Below are positions 11,594 through 21,799 of a stretch of 64,000 nucleotides of DNA, piece by piece. Origin of the DNA: Trichoderma breve (Eukaryota > Ascomycota > Sordariomycetes > Hypocreales > Hypocreaceae); the NCBI RefSeq assembly GCF_028502605.1, contig NW_026611593.1, positions 2,108,001 to 2,172,000 of the forward strand, read 5' to 3'. The first letter of the stretch is position 1. Each line of letters opens with the position of its first letter. The notes below the pieces were generated by a model. It was given only the letters and a program-made list of their open reading frames with translations. It ran no database searches and was not told the DNA's origin. The translations under genes were made by a program, and so were the position numbers.

Positions 11594-13843
11594 GTTCGCA
11601 GCGGCGCGCAATCAATTACCTAGCTGAACGGGGAAGTTAGACGGTGTGCCACGAGGCAAGCAAAGCTCCAATCAATGGCAGCGTACTTACAGGACGCCGG
11701 TAGCAGAGAGACCATTCTCTCGCAGAGCAAACAGGCAATCAGTGGGAACAAAGAGAAGAGAGACGCGACATGACAGTCCAGTGGGAGAAAAAGAAGGAAA
11801 ATGGAAGCTGGGAGATTCGACGAGGGAGGGGCCCCGAACCGGGCCAGGTAGGGGGACCTGGACTATCGGGACGCCGGAACAGCTCCTGTGATGCGCCTGG
11901 GGTTGAGCAGCAGGGCTTCCCGGGCCGGCTAGGAAGATCGGAGCGAGGAGCGCCGCAAGAACTCCGGATGACGCCTGCGACCCGTGTCGCACGAACAGTT
12001 GAAGTACGGAGGTTTGCGAGACGTGGGAGCTGTAAGCTGGCTGGTGAGAGCTGGTATGAGTGCTGTACGGTGGAAGGTGAATGGAGGTAAGCAGAGGCAG
12101 CGGAGCCGATGCGGCAGATGGGCCAGCAGGTGGCAGTGGAGGTACCGAGTACTTGGCGGCCGAGTCTGGCGTGTCTGGCGTCACGGATTCCCAAGGTACC
12201 GGGTCCAGGCTGGAATGGTGGAAAAGGGGGGAATAGGGACAGTCGGGGTTGCAAAATTTCTCGCAGAGTCGAGGCCAGGAATCCAGAAGCCACCGTGTTC
12301 CATAAAAGGCCCTGCGCAGGCCCCGTATTCGAGATTACGGCTGCGCATCAGGTGTTCAATTGTGTGCCGACTTACTGGATGCAGTGCAGTCCCTATCGTA
12401 CCTATCGTGCACATACACACACAGACAGACTTGGAGCCAAAAAGCGAGCGTGGGATTGATTGGTGCCGGGTACCTCTCACGCATGTGCCCTGTACCTATC
12501 TATACTTTCAGGCTAGCTGGGAACAGTTCCCGGCTGCCGTGGCCTTGTTATCGCGATGCCACGCCTCTTAAACCTAGCACGGCCGCTAACAACGGAGCTC
12601 TAGTATAGACACCCGACGAAGCGGATTTAGACGACGAAGCTCACCGTTCAAAAATAGCCTAAATATAAAGGAGCGGTTACGAGGTAGTCGAGGAATACAT
12701 ATCAGGTAAGTATTATTAATAGAAGGAGGTAGCTATGCAGTATCAACATCCAGCAGGACAGATAGATGTGCTATATTGAACAAGGAGAGGCTTTTCTCTT
12801 GGCAACAGAGAGATAAAAGACAGTAATCAGGTCGTCGTAAGTCACGATATTGAGATTATCCCTAGGTTCGGAGCAGCAGCGGAGTTAGCAATAAGGAGCA
12901 CCCCCGTTTAGATCTGCATTTGAATACTCGTACATCATACGCACGCGATGTGCCCATGTACACACGAGCCATCGCTCTTATTAATGTTCTTAAAAGGAGA
13001 CCACAACCACAATACGGAGTAGGTACATTACTAAAAGAAAGACGCGTCAAATCAACCGATGGTAATATTAGCAATTAAATCCACTCCCTCGGAAACTTAC
13101 TATAATTCCCGCTTTCCTCGCCTCTTCTCGCCTCGACCTGTCAATCTCTCTTGGAAATATTCCAGCTGCTCCCACTCTGGACTAGGTCATCAAGATTCGG
13201 AGCGTAGCAGCCGTAATGGCTACGAGATTGCAGACGGTGCTAGCGGTGCTAACGGCCTCACGGACCACCTCCGCCAGGATTTACAAGGAAACCCCCAGAT
13301 GCTTTTTGACTACGCCCACCAAGCTGAAGATATTATCTGTACAAATTTCAAAGCAGAATACGGCCACTCAGTATTAAACCAGGTCCATCTCCTTGATTGC
13401 GAATTTATTTTCTTGCTTTATTCATCTATCTTCCTTAGGGCTAGATCGGGTGAGACATTCTGCACGGACGGCATATCGGACGCGGATAGCAGCTGTTGAT
13501 TGGACAATGGCAGCTCCTTGGTGACATAAGCACAGGAACACGATCAACTCCCCTGTTAACCTACAACTCTAATTGTGCTTCTATTATTGACCATCACATG
13601 CTGCAATTGGTGAGCGCAGTCTTGTAATACGAGATTCATGCTTTCTTCATTGCAGAGAAATAGCTATTTCGTAAAGAGAAAAAAGAAAAACTGTGTGCGT
13701 CGTTTAATCGCAGGCGTACGACATTATGCTCCGTGGACGCCGATCCAAATAAGTTGATGTAGCTCATGTATGTACAAGTTGCAAGGATATCAACCGTAAC
13801 CATTACACAAAAGTGAAGAAAATTAGAACCCCCCCAATAAGTT
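11594..13843. other. Intergenic, FMP27 promoter side
   Basis: Upstream of FMP27 and downstream of the minus-strand gene ending at 13844. The part at 11.6-12.6 kb is GC-rich with overlapping open frames on both strands that have no protein-like features; I read it as leader and promoter. GTACCGAGTAC occurs at 12142-12152 and TACTCGTA at 12925-12932. The part from 12.6 to 13.8 kb is more AT-rich. An open frame at 13059-13499 (+) was considered and rejected. Confidence 0.5.
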
Positions 13844-14662
13844 TCATGTCTTATTTTCGTTTTTAGCTTTCTGATCAATAGACCTTAGCTCGGCGATCCT
13901 GTCGTCAATCAGGGCAATGTCTGCATCGACTCTGAGGATTTTCTCTTCCATCATGTCGATGTACTCCTGATCTGTGAGTTTCCTGAGCGGGCTCCAGTTC
14001 GACCGAAGCCAGCTATCATTCTCGTCCTTGACTTTCGGCTTCCTGTTGCTCATGCCATTGGCAACTATCTGCCCGCCTGCTCCCAGCACTCCCCACATGG
14101 CCATGGCAGGTAGAATCTTCCCTGGGCCCCCTTCTCAAAAGTTAGTTGACAAGCGCTGATATTAGCAGAAGCTTGTTACTCACGTATCAATCCGGCTACT
14201 GCACCGGCTGCTGATCCGCCTATGGTGCTCGCTATGGTTTTGTCGACTGGCCTCAACTGTTGGTCGCCTCCCATTGCCCTGACCGTCATAGATCTAGTAA
14301 CTTGATGGAGTTAATAACGATACGCATGGGTAAGAGGCCGGCCAGAGGCAGGATAAACTTACACCAGAAGCTCCCTCCCAAGGCAAACCATTGAAATCCA
14401 GTTACAGCACCACTGGCTACAGGACTGGTGTCCCGTGCAATGGCGCCAGCAACACCGGCTAGCACTCCAGCAGCGCCTTGATTGTACATGTTAGAGCCAA
14501 AGGATATAATTTGCCATGAGTGATGGACGGAAACTTACCGGTGAAAGAGCCAACTTTGACGGGCGCCACGATGAGGTCTATAATCTCTGGTGGCAAGATA
14601 CCTCGTCTCTTCTGCTGTTGCGGCTGCAGGGGGCCGGACGAAGGTTCCGGCTGGTTGCTCAT
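13844..14662 (-). CDS. Fungal glycine-rich small membrane protein, 213 aa, four exons
   Basis: Exons 14662-14539, 14476-14363, 14300-14184 and 14130-13844. All three introns (62, 62 and 53 nt) are phase 1 and the total is 642 nt. The start MSNQPEPSSG is followed by RRGILPPEIIDLIVAPVKVG, then hydrophobic, Gly/Ala-rich segments: AGVLAGVAGAIARDTSPVA, TGFQWFALGGSFW, TIASTIGGSAAGAVAGLI and MWGVLGAGGQIVANG. The spacing of small residues resembles glycine-zipper membrane helices of the Tim17/Tim22 type, so a mitochondrial inner-membrane site is plausible but inferred. The C-terminus is a charged helix with a WSPLRKLTDQEYIDMMEEK segment and a short coiled coil. I recall similar uncharacterised proteins in other Sordariomycetes but know no function. 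It is divergent from eIF4B, about 770 bp away. Confidence 0.85.
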
Positions 14663-15434
14663 GATGATAGTCTTGAGATTTTCCACCCCACGTTCCTTTT
14701 TTTGAGTGGTGAATGTATATGTCTGAGAGAAACAGCAGTAAGGGAGTAGATGATCAAGTGAAGGGAGAAATGATAATAATTGCTAACAAATAATTAATAG
14801 AAGATGAATATGTAGGAATAATATATTAATACAAACTAGTAGTAGTAGACTGGATGGTGTTGATGGAGATTGATATCATTAGCAGGTCAGCCTTGGGGAA
14901 ATGGATTGGAGGTACCTGTGAACATTTAATTCCTCGCCTGGCATGGTGGGGCTCTCGCTGGGCGGTGGGGATGATATGCACAAAACGGGTCGGCGGCTAC
15001 GGGCAGTGACTTTGAGATACCAGCGATGCGCAGGCACCGCAGCCACGGCGGCCACTGCAGACGCTTGGCTGGCTAGGCACAGCAGGTATCGGCAATGTCG
15101 CAGCGCCTAGCCCGACGCGGCCTAGCGCCTCCCACTCTTGGGCGGGCGAAAATTGGAAATGGAAAAGGCAGCCAGCCCTCTCACGACGCCGCATCTTTTT
15201 TTTTCCTTGACGAGCAAATTTCACCTCGCCAACCCCAGACCCGGCATCTGGGACTCGTACTCGCGCATCCGAAGCCAATCTGGTCCCTTCATTGGCTCCT
15301 CCTCCTCCTGTCGATTCTCTTCGGCCACCGCCTATTTCTCTCCCGCCGCAGCCTAGCAAACGGTCTGCCCTTTTGCGCATCGGCTGCTGATACTGTGATA
15401 TCCTTGCGCGAGCTCGCCCTTCTCAACCGCAATC
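14663..15434. promoter_or_regulatory. Divergent promoter region, membrane-protein gene / eIF4B
   Basis: 772 bp between two divergent start codons. The left half is AT-rich; the right half (15.0-15.4 kb) is GC- and CT-rich and probably holds the eIF4B leader. No single element can be assigned with confidence. Confidence 0.5.
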
Positions 15435-17676
15435 ATGGGTATGTCACCGAATATGGCTCTGCGGTACTGTCGAGAATACCAGAACATCCTGCTGACGCTG
15501 CTCAATAGCTCCTAAGAAGAAGGAACAGCAGAAGATGTCCCTTGGGGACTTTCTGGCTGATTCAGGTTGGTGCTTCCGTCACCCCTCCCTTGATGCCCTC
15601 GTCGACCGCTACGGATTTGGGGGGGTCGCATCGACACCCCGCGCCGGCACTAGAATAAAAATTCCGGACCGACAACATGCTGACTCTTGGCGCAGGTTTT
15701 GGTGGAGGCTCCTGGGCTGATGAGGTTGAGGAAACCTATGGTATGTTGCTCCTGCTTGGCGAATTCTTGTCGCTTGGACCCTTGCTAACCTGTCCACAGT
15801 TTCTGGTAAGTGCATATAATAATCCAAAACCGATCTGCCCGAGAAGAAAAAAAAAGAATAAGAGGAAGGAAAAGGATAAGAGGAGGAAAATAAAAGAAAG
15901 AATGAAAGAAGAAAACATTGGCATACGCTCGGCTATATATGCACATGACAGCATGATATTGACTTGATGATACAGGTACTCAGGCTCTCCCTCCCGCTCG
16001 AGACAGCGGCCGTTCCATGACCACGTCTTCGTGGCAGGACCGAGGTATGAATCCTTCACGCCGTGGCCAGTGGCTGCTCATCACTCATCATTAACGGCTG
16101 CCAGGCTACTCTGTCCGCGAGTCCGTCCCCGCCAAGCTTCCCGAGAAGCCTCCGTTTACCGCCCACCTGGGCAACCTGTCATATGATGCCACCAACGAGT
16201 CTGTGACCGACTTCTTTGACGGCTGCGACGTTGTCAGCGTCCGAATTATCGAAGACCGCGAGCTGCAGCGCCCCAAGGGCTTTGGATATGTCGAGTTCGG
16301 TAACCTTGACGGCCTGAAGAAGGCCCTGACCCTTGATGGGCAGTCGTTTGAGGGCCGCATGATCAAAATTAAGGTGGCCGATCCTCGTATGTGTCTTCCC
16401 ACCATGGTATTATATGACGAGTAAACTCCGTTTGCTAATTGATGATGTAGCTCGTGGTGGCGAAGGCCGAGAGGGCCGTGGTGAATCTGCCCGAGACCTG
16501 AGCGAATGGACCCGCAAGGGCCCTCTTCCCGATCTTCCTGGAGCGAGGGGTCCCCGGTCCGACTTTGGTGAACGCCGCCCCCCTCGCGATCCCGCCTCTG
16601 AGGGCCGTTCTACTGGGACGTGGGAGCGACGCGGACCTCTGTCTCCCCTGTCCCCCCAGGAACCCGGATCCCGTGAAAGCAGCCGCGCGCGCGGACCTCA
16701 AGAGGGTATGGGAGAGCGCAGCGAGTCGTACCGCGGAGACCGTCGGGGCCCCGCAGCTTGGGGAGAGGGCAGACAAGAGGGTGCCCGTCCTCCTCGGCAA
16801 TACAACGAACGACCCGAGCGCCCTGAACGCCCGGAGCGCACTCCTACCGCCGCTGAGAAGGATTTCCAATGGCGCGATCGCATGCGTCCGGATGCTGCCA
16901 ACGCACCCCCCGCTGAGACTCCGGCCTCTCCTGGAGCCGCGCCCCCGGCCCAAGCCCCCGGTGGTCGCCCCCGTTTGAACCTTCAGAAGCGAACCGTTTC
17001 GGAGGTTGCTGATAGCTCTTCTTCTGCCGCTGGAGACGCCAAGGCTAGCCCCTTTGGAGCTGCTCGTCCCATCGATACCGCAGCAAGGGAGAAGGAGATT
17101 GAAGAGAAGAGACTTCAGGCCATCCAGGAGAAGAAAGAAGCGGACGAGAAGGCCAAGGAAGAGCGACGCTTAGCCAAGGAAGCCGCCGCTGCCAAGGCTG
17201 AGGCCGACGCCGAAGCCGAGGCTGAAGCCAAGCAGGCTACTGAGGCCGCCGAGGCCAACGTTGAGGCGAAGACAGACGCCGCCGAGACAGAAACCAAGGC
17301 TGAGGAAGAGCCCAAGACTGAGCAGACAAAGGAAAATGGTGCGTCGGAGCAAAAGGTTCCTATCCGAACTCGAGACCAGCCCAAGGATTTCAGCCAGGGA
17401 CAGAAATCAAGAGCTACCGAGTCTGGCAACTGGAGATCAGCCACCAACGAACAGCGACTCTCCCGTGGAAACTTCCGTGGTGGCCGTGGTGGCAGCCGTG
17501 GCGGCCGTGACGATGGCGCGCCCCGAGGACCTCGCAACGAAAACCGGGCACCTCGTTCCAATGGCCAGCAGGCTGCTGCTCCCGCGGCCGAGGGCGACGC
17601 TCCGGCTCCGGCTGCCGATGAGGACGGCTGGACTACCGTCTCCGTCGGTAAGAAGGGACGAACTGGACGGGCGTAA
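15435..17676 (+). CDS. TIF3: Translation initiation factor eIF4B (Sce3-like), 562 aa
   Basis: Exons 15435-15438, 15509-15565, 15696-15740, 15802-15807, 15976-16044, 16105-16386 and 16451-17676; every junction is phase 1 and the sum is 1,689 nt. The protein starts MAPKKKEQQKMSLGDFLADS and continues GFGGGSWADEVEETY, the usual eIF4B N-terminus. One RRM covers about residues 80-155: FTAHLGNLSYDA is RNP2-like and RPKGFGYVEF is RNP1. A long R/G/D/E/P-rich region follows, then an Ala/Glu/Lys coiled stretch (about residues 370-450) and an RGG-type tail (FRGGRGGSRGGRDDGAPRG). eIF4B stimulates the eIF4A helicase and mRNA loading on 40S subunits. Exon 4 is only six bases (Val-Ser); skipping it keeps the frame. 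The symbol is the budding-yeast name; fission yeast uses sce3. Confidence 0.93.
15802..15807 (+). other. Six-nucleotide microexon of eIF4B
   Basis: TTTCTG, flanked by GCTAACCTGTCCACAG upstream and GTAAGTGCATAT downstream, both strong fungal splice signals. It encodes Val-Ser across phase-1 junctions. The flanking introns are 61 and 168 nt. Confidence 0.7.
15841..15915 (+). repeat. Purine-rich tract inside an eIF4B intron
   Basis: Nearly pure A/G sequence in the intron following the microexon; on the other strand it is a polypyrimidine tract. It may influence microexon inclusion, but that is speculation. Confidence 0.7.
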
Positions 17677-19052
17677 AAAGACCAAAAGCAAAGCAAGAAA
17701 CCAAAAAAGAGCGATTGTAAAAAATTGATGTCCATTTCCTTTCGGTTTTCATGACTAGAGATGCCGTCGCAAGATTTTCTGCCAGCGGATCCCGGTCCTG
17801 ACATCGTGTGCACTGTTCCGATTTCTAAATACGTTACCGATTTCCGGGCAAGGCGTTTCTGCAGTCTCCAATCTCGTCCATCTCCAGCCGCAAACCGCTT
17901 GGATATGGCTCATGACTTTTTCGGCAAGCCAAATGATGCCGTGTCGACGCTACAAGATGTTTTCTCTATTTCTTCTCTCTTTTTTTGCATCTTTGTCCAC
18001 TCGAGCATCTGATGGCGTTGCTCGTTACAGCGCTACTTTGTCCTACCAAGCTCTGCTGACTTGGCTTCGAATGAAGCTTGTTTGCTTGCTGCTTGGTTGG
18101 ACGGGATATAGTGAAAGTTGGTCGACAGTTGCTCGGCATATAGGCCGTAATAACGTTTTTCTTTTTTTATTCTTCATTTTTTCTTCAACAAATTGGGGCA
18201 GGAAGGGCTAGGAAACGGTCAAAATGATGCAATTTTGTTTTTCTATCTCATGACATGCATTTATGCGGGACAGAACAGATTGAAAAGGAGGGAGAGATGA
18301 TTTGCACGATCAGCTTTCAATGACGATGATGATGACCAGCTCACGCTTTATGCAGTGTCGATGAGGAGGGCGGGTTCTATCTATTCATCTGCGGACTCTT
18401 TGGGGAACATAAAAAGGGGAATCTATCTGCGCAGTTTTGTTCTTTTTTTGTTCCTTGCTTTTCCCGCCTTTGCCTTTCTTCTTCTTCACCTTTTCCTCTT
18501 GTTACTTTGAAGATGTTGCTCGGACTGGAGCGAAGAGAGCGAGAGCAAGAAACAAAAGCTTGAACTGGACAGATTCTCACCGGCTGTTGAGAGAATTGGC
18601 GGGCATGGATGTGATGCGCCTTGGCTGGAAACTGAGGCACGAGAAAAAGCAAAAGAACAGACAATGGCATGGGGCCGAATGTAGCCGCTTTGAAGCGAGT
18701 CTATTTGATAGAGGGCGAGGCAAAATAAAAAGGGTTTCTATTTATTTGACGATGACGATGATGTGACTGTTTGTGTGAAATTGTGTTGCCTTGTGACTGT
18801 GACAAGGCAGCGGGATTTGGAAATGTTTGTGCCTGGATGGCGCCCTTTGAGATGCATGAGTGCTTGCTGCCTGCCGTGCCCAGGCCGGATATATTATATC
18901 GCGCACCCTGTCCGCTGAGTTGTGAGTCTTGTTTTTTTCATTCTTCATCCCATCTTGACTGTGATCTGATACCTTACAAACCACACCTCAATTTGAATAT
19001 TATTTATTTTTCAGTTGCTAACAACAACTTTAATTACACCAAATCATTCACA
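17677..19052. other. Intergenic: eIF4B 3' UTR and Nudix promoter
   Basis: 1.4 kb with poly-T runs near 18160 and 18440. A possible TATA-like sequence (gatatattatatcgc) lies near 18888-18902, about 150 bp upstream of the Nudix ATG. Frames opening upstream of 19053 are not protein-like. Confidence 0.45.
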
Positions 19053-19796
19053 ATGACGGCATTCACTTACACCCACTCACCCTCCCTCGCCCCCCTAACA
19101 ACTCAATCCCCCCAAACCCTCTCTGCAACCAGCAACCCCCCCATCGACCACCTCATGACCAGCGTCATGGTCCTCCGCCAATCTCACTCTCACTCTCACT
19201 CTCAAAACAAACTCCCGCCGCAAATTCTCCTCCTCCGTCGCCACCCAGCAGATTCCTACCCCCTCAAATGGGAACCCCCCGGCGGCTCCATCGACCCTTC
19301 CGACATCACGGTTCTCTCCGCCGCAGCCCGCGAACTCCACGAGGAAACGAACCTCTCAAACCCTCATTTCCACACATGGGTCGCCATGGCGCGGGAATTA
19401 AACACCGAGGAAGCTTCGCGGATGAAGAACTGGGGTGTTTTGCCGGAGGAGGAACTCGCGAGGGATGTGGATGTGAAGATTGATGGGGAAGGGAATGTAG
19501 TTAGGGTGACGACGTTTTTGGAGACAAAGGATGTTTGGGGGAAGATGAATTTCGTTGCTACGGTGGATGAGGGTGCGGAGGTTGAGATTGATCCTGAGGA
19601 GCATGTTGAGTGGGGGTGGTTTACGGAGGAGGAGGTGAGGAGGGGCCGGGCTGTTTTGCCTTTGGAGAATGGGAATGGGATTGTGAATGGAGAGAAGGAG
19701 GAGAAGGAGAGAATGTTGGAGTTTACGAGTCAGGCGGTTTGGGGGTCTGTTTTGGAGGCGTTTAGGGTGGGTAGGGAGTTGGGTGTGATTGTGTGA
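19053..19796 (+). CDS. Nudix hydrolase family protein, 247 aa
   Basis: Single exon. I chose the ATG at 19053 (MTAFTYTHSP) because sequence further upstream in the same frame looks untranslated and the context caatgACG is leader-like. The Nudix region is WEPPGGSIDP...AARELHEETNLS at about residues 73-102. The metal-binding RExxEE core is intact, but the upstream Glu of the box is Ile and the terminal Gly is Asn, so it is a degenerate box. Upstream LLLRRHPADSYPLKWE fits the strand before the box. Nudix enzymes hydrolyse nucleoside diphosphates linked to another moiety; the substrate cannot be predicted. A (CTCTCA)n run encodes a His/Ser repeat at 19185-19202. Base composition flips sharply inside the gene, from C-rich to G-rich near 19400. 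It faces the GPHR gene, with stop codons about 308 bp apart. Confidence 0.88.
   Translation: MTAFTYTHSPSLAPLTTQSPQTLSATSNPPIDHLMTSVMVLRQSHSHSHSQNKLPPQILLLRRHPADSYPLKWEPPGGSIDPSDITVLSAAARELHEETNLSNPHFHTWVAMARELNTEEASRMKNWGVLPEEELARDVDVKIDGEGNVVRVTTFLETKDVWGKMNFVATVDEGAEVEIDPEEHVEWGWFTEEEVRRGRAVLPLENGNGIVNGEKEEKERMLEFTSQAVWGSVLEAFRVGRELGVIV
19185..19202 (+). repeat. (CTCTCA)n microsatellite in the Nudix gene
   Basis: Three CTCTCA units (TCTCACTCTCACTCTCAC) encode alternating Ser-His residues near residue 47 of the Nudix protein. Repeat-length change would keep the frame. Confidence 0.8.
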
Positions 19797-20104
19797 GTCA
19801 AAAAGACGAATGTTGATGACTTCGAGATGAATGATGAAGTTTGTTTTTCTTCGAAAAAGGACCTAGGTCGATAGAAGGATAGACAAAGAAGAATAGACGA
19901 AGCATGACATGATGCTTTACTGCAACCCATTGCGTCCCATCGGAAGTGCTAGTGCTTAAACCCATCAAAACAATATAAAATCCTCCCAAGAAGAGAAAAG
20001 AAATAGAAAAACATCAAGTAGTATCCTTGTGAAAAATCATTCTCAACGCCAGGCCAACATGACAACAAAAAAAAAAAAACATCAACAATCAAAGCTCATA
20101 AAAA
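19797..20104. terminator. Convergent 3' UTRs, Nudix and GPHR
   Basis: 308 bp between two convergent stop codons. Contains an A-tract near 20068-20080 and several AT-rich words that could serve as polyadenylation signals for either strand. No defined site can be named. Confidence 0.4.
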
Positions 20105-21799
20105 TCACGACCTCTTAGCCCCCATCTCCTCCATCCCATAATCATCCCAATCAGCCTCCCCAATCGCACTAATCTTCCCGCCCACAAAGATCCCCACGCC
20201 CGTCACCACGCTGCCCAAGAGGAACCAGCCCTCAAACCAGCCGTCCACAAACGCCGGCGTCAGTGCACCCCTCAGAACCCCTCCGACGGCAGATCTCGCC
20301 TCGCTGGGGAGCTGGCTGCGTAGAAGCAAACTCGCCGAGATGACATACGTCGCTGCTACTTGTCCCACTGCTAGGGCAAGATTCGCCTGGGCGTGCCGCA
20401 GTAGTCCGGGAGTCCATTTGGCGAAGAGATGGAATGTCTGGATGGCGCTGTTTGCGCTGGCCACAAGGATGACACCGCTGAGGGCGAAGCTGATGATGCG
20501 CGCCCACGCCATCTGATCGAGTTTCGGGTCCCAGTGTCTGGCTAGCAGTCCCAAGAAGCGGTTGATGGGGTCGCTGCTGGCGAAACTAGCCGACGGCGAA
20601 GAAGCTCTCCGGAGAGTCGTCAATGATGTCGCCAGGATGCGGTACACGCAATAGGCGCTGAAGATGTATGATGGCACGAGCAGGATGCGGCCCATAGTTG
20701 TGGAAGCGCGGGCCGAGGCGGCGCGCTGGTTCTTCATCAGCACCAAGTTGGAAGATAGGTTGGCTTCCATGGCCTCGAGCCCGACAATCTCCATCTTGAG
20801 CGTTTGTATCTCGGCCTCTTCGCCTGTTGCCCCACGGATCGACCCCATGACCATCCCGACCAGTCCAGTCTTGCCCCTTTTGCTCGCTTCTTGGCTAATC
20901 TTGCGTTCCAGATACTGCAGGCGATGTCGTTTCGTCGCCAACATCTCGCTAGTTGCGTCCAGCCCGGTCTGCTTGCGATTGACATCCGCCTCAGTCAACG
21001 GCCTCCGCCTAGTATCGCTGCGACCAAAAGTGTGCCAGGGCGCCGATACAGACGCAAAGCCCGACAGCAGTGCCATGAGTGAGATACCCACGACGCCAAT
21101 ACGCTCCAGACACGCCCTAGTCAGATCCTCGCCCATGATGCCCCTCGAGTTCCAGCTCGGGCTCGTCCTCCCATCGTGGTCCGCCGGCGGCGCTGACCGC
21201 AGCAATATCTCTGCCCGCGGCACGACGCTGCCCATGGACCAAAAGATGAACAGCCAGCCGCCAAACAGTACAGCCTGCAATCCCAATGCCACGCGCGGAA
21301 GCTTCCCCTTGGCCGTCCTCTGAAAGCTCCAGCCCGCGCTAGACACGAGACTACGACACTCGAGCCACGGAATCAACACCACCAGCATAAACAGCAGCGC
21401 CGGCACCGTCACTCTCAGCGCCAAGTTCCGCGCCGCCGGGTCAACCGCCTCAACAATCTCAGCCATGATGAGCGCGCCCAGCGTCGCCGCCAGCCCAACC
21501 GTCGTTCCAAAAGCCCACGCCGCGCCTCGTCTTCTCCAGCTCTTACTGCCGTGCTCAGCGTGGATCTGCCGCAGCGCCGCCGGGGCATGAGCAGGTAAGA
21601 CGTCGTCGTCGCCGTCGCGAGCATCGTCTTGCGCGGCGCGGCTCAGTTTGGGGAAGATGAGGCGCACGGCGACGGCGTTGGCGGCGACGAAGACGGCGGC
21701 AAAGGGCAGCGCCGACAGCAGAGCGGCGGCTGTCACGGCGTGCGGGCTTGGAGGGACGCAGGCATCTTGGTCGCAGGACGAAGACGAAAAGGGCCACAT
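20105..21799 (-). CDS. Golgi pH regulator / GPR89-GTG family membrane protein, 564 aa
   Basis: Single exon starting MWPFSSSSCDQDACVPP. There are several hydrophobic helices at the N-terminal side (LLSALPFAAVFVAANAVAV; TVGLAATLGALIMAEIV; TVPALLFMLVVLIPWL; LGLQAVLFGGWLFIFWSMG). A central soluble loop holds the family's coiled coil (TSEMLATKRHRLQYLERKIS). A C-terminal membrane block follows (RIISFALSGVILVASANSA; GWFLLGSVVTGVGIFVGGK). Order, central coil and length fit the GPHR/GPR89 family (human GPR89, plant GTG1/2), reported as anion channels that acidify the Golgi or as ABA-binding proteins in plants. The fungal role is inferred to be Golgi/endosome ion balance. The coding strand becomes G-rich towards the 3' end. 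Confidence 0.93.
   Translation of the reverse strand: MWPFSSSSCDQDACVPPSPHAVTAAALLSALPFAAVFVAANAVAVRLIFPKLSRAAQDDARDGDDDVLPAHAPAALRQIHAEHGSKSWRRRGAAWAFGTTVGLAATLGALIMAEIVEAVDPAARNLALRVTVPALLFMLVVLIPWLECRSLVSSAGWSFQRTAKGKLPRVALGLQAVLFGGWLFIFWSMGSVVPRAEILLRSAPPADHDGRTSPSWNSRGIMGEDLTRACLERIGVVGISLMALLSGFASVSAPWHTFGRSDTRRRPLTEADVNRKQTGLDATSEMLATKRHRLQYLERKISQEASKRGKTGLVGMVMGSIRGATGEEAEIQTLKMEIVGLEAMEANLSSNLVLMKNQRAASARASTTMGRILLVPSYIFSAYCVYRILATSLTTLRRASSPSASFASSDPINRFLGLLARHWDPKLDQMAWARIISFALSGVILVASANSAIQTFHLFAKWTPGLLRHAQANLALAVGQVAATYVISASLLLRSQLPSEARSAVGGVLRGALTPAFVDGWFEGWFLLGSVVTGVGIFVGGKISAIGEADWDDYGMEEMGAKRS

Noticed and set aside
11687..12571. Several overlapping open frames on both strands, up to 195 aa
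   Set aside because: Overlap of long frames on both strands in GC-rich DNA indicates composition, not coding; most likely FMP27 leader and promoter.
13059..13499. 146-aa plus-strand open frame
   Set aside because: No recognisable domain, no splice partners and AT-rich flanks; the middle (about 13200-13380) is mildly protein-like, but I cannot support a gene.
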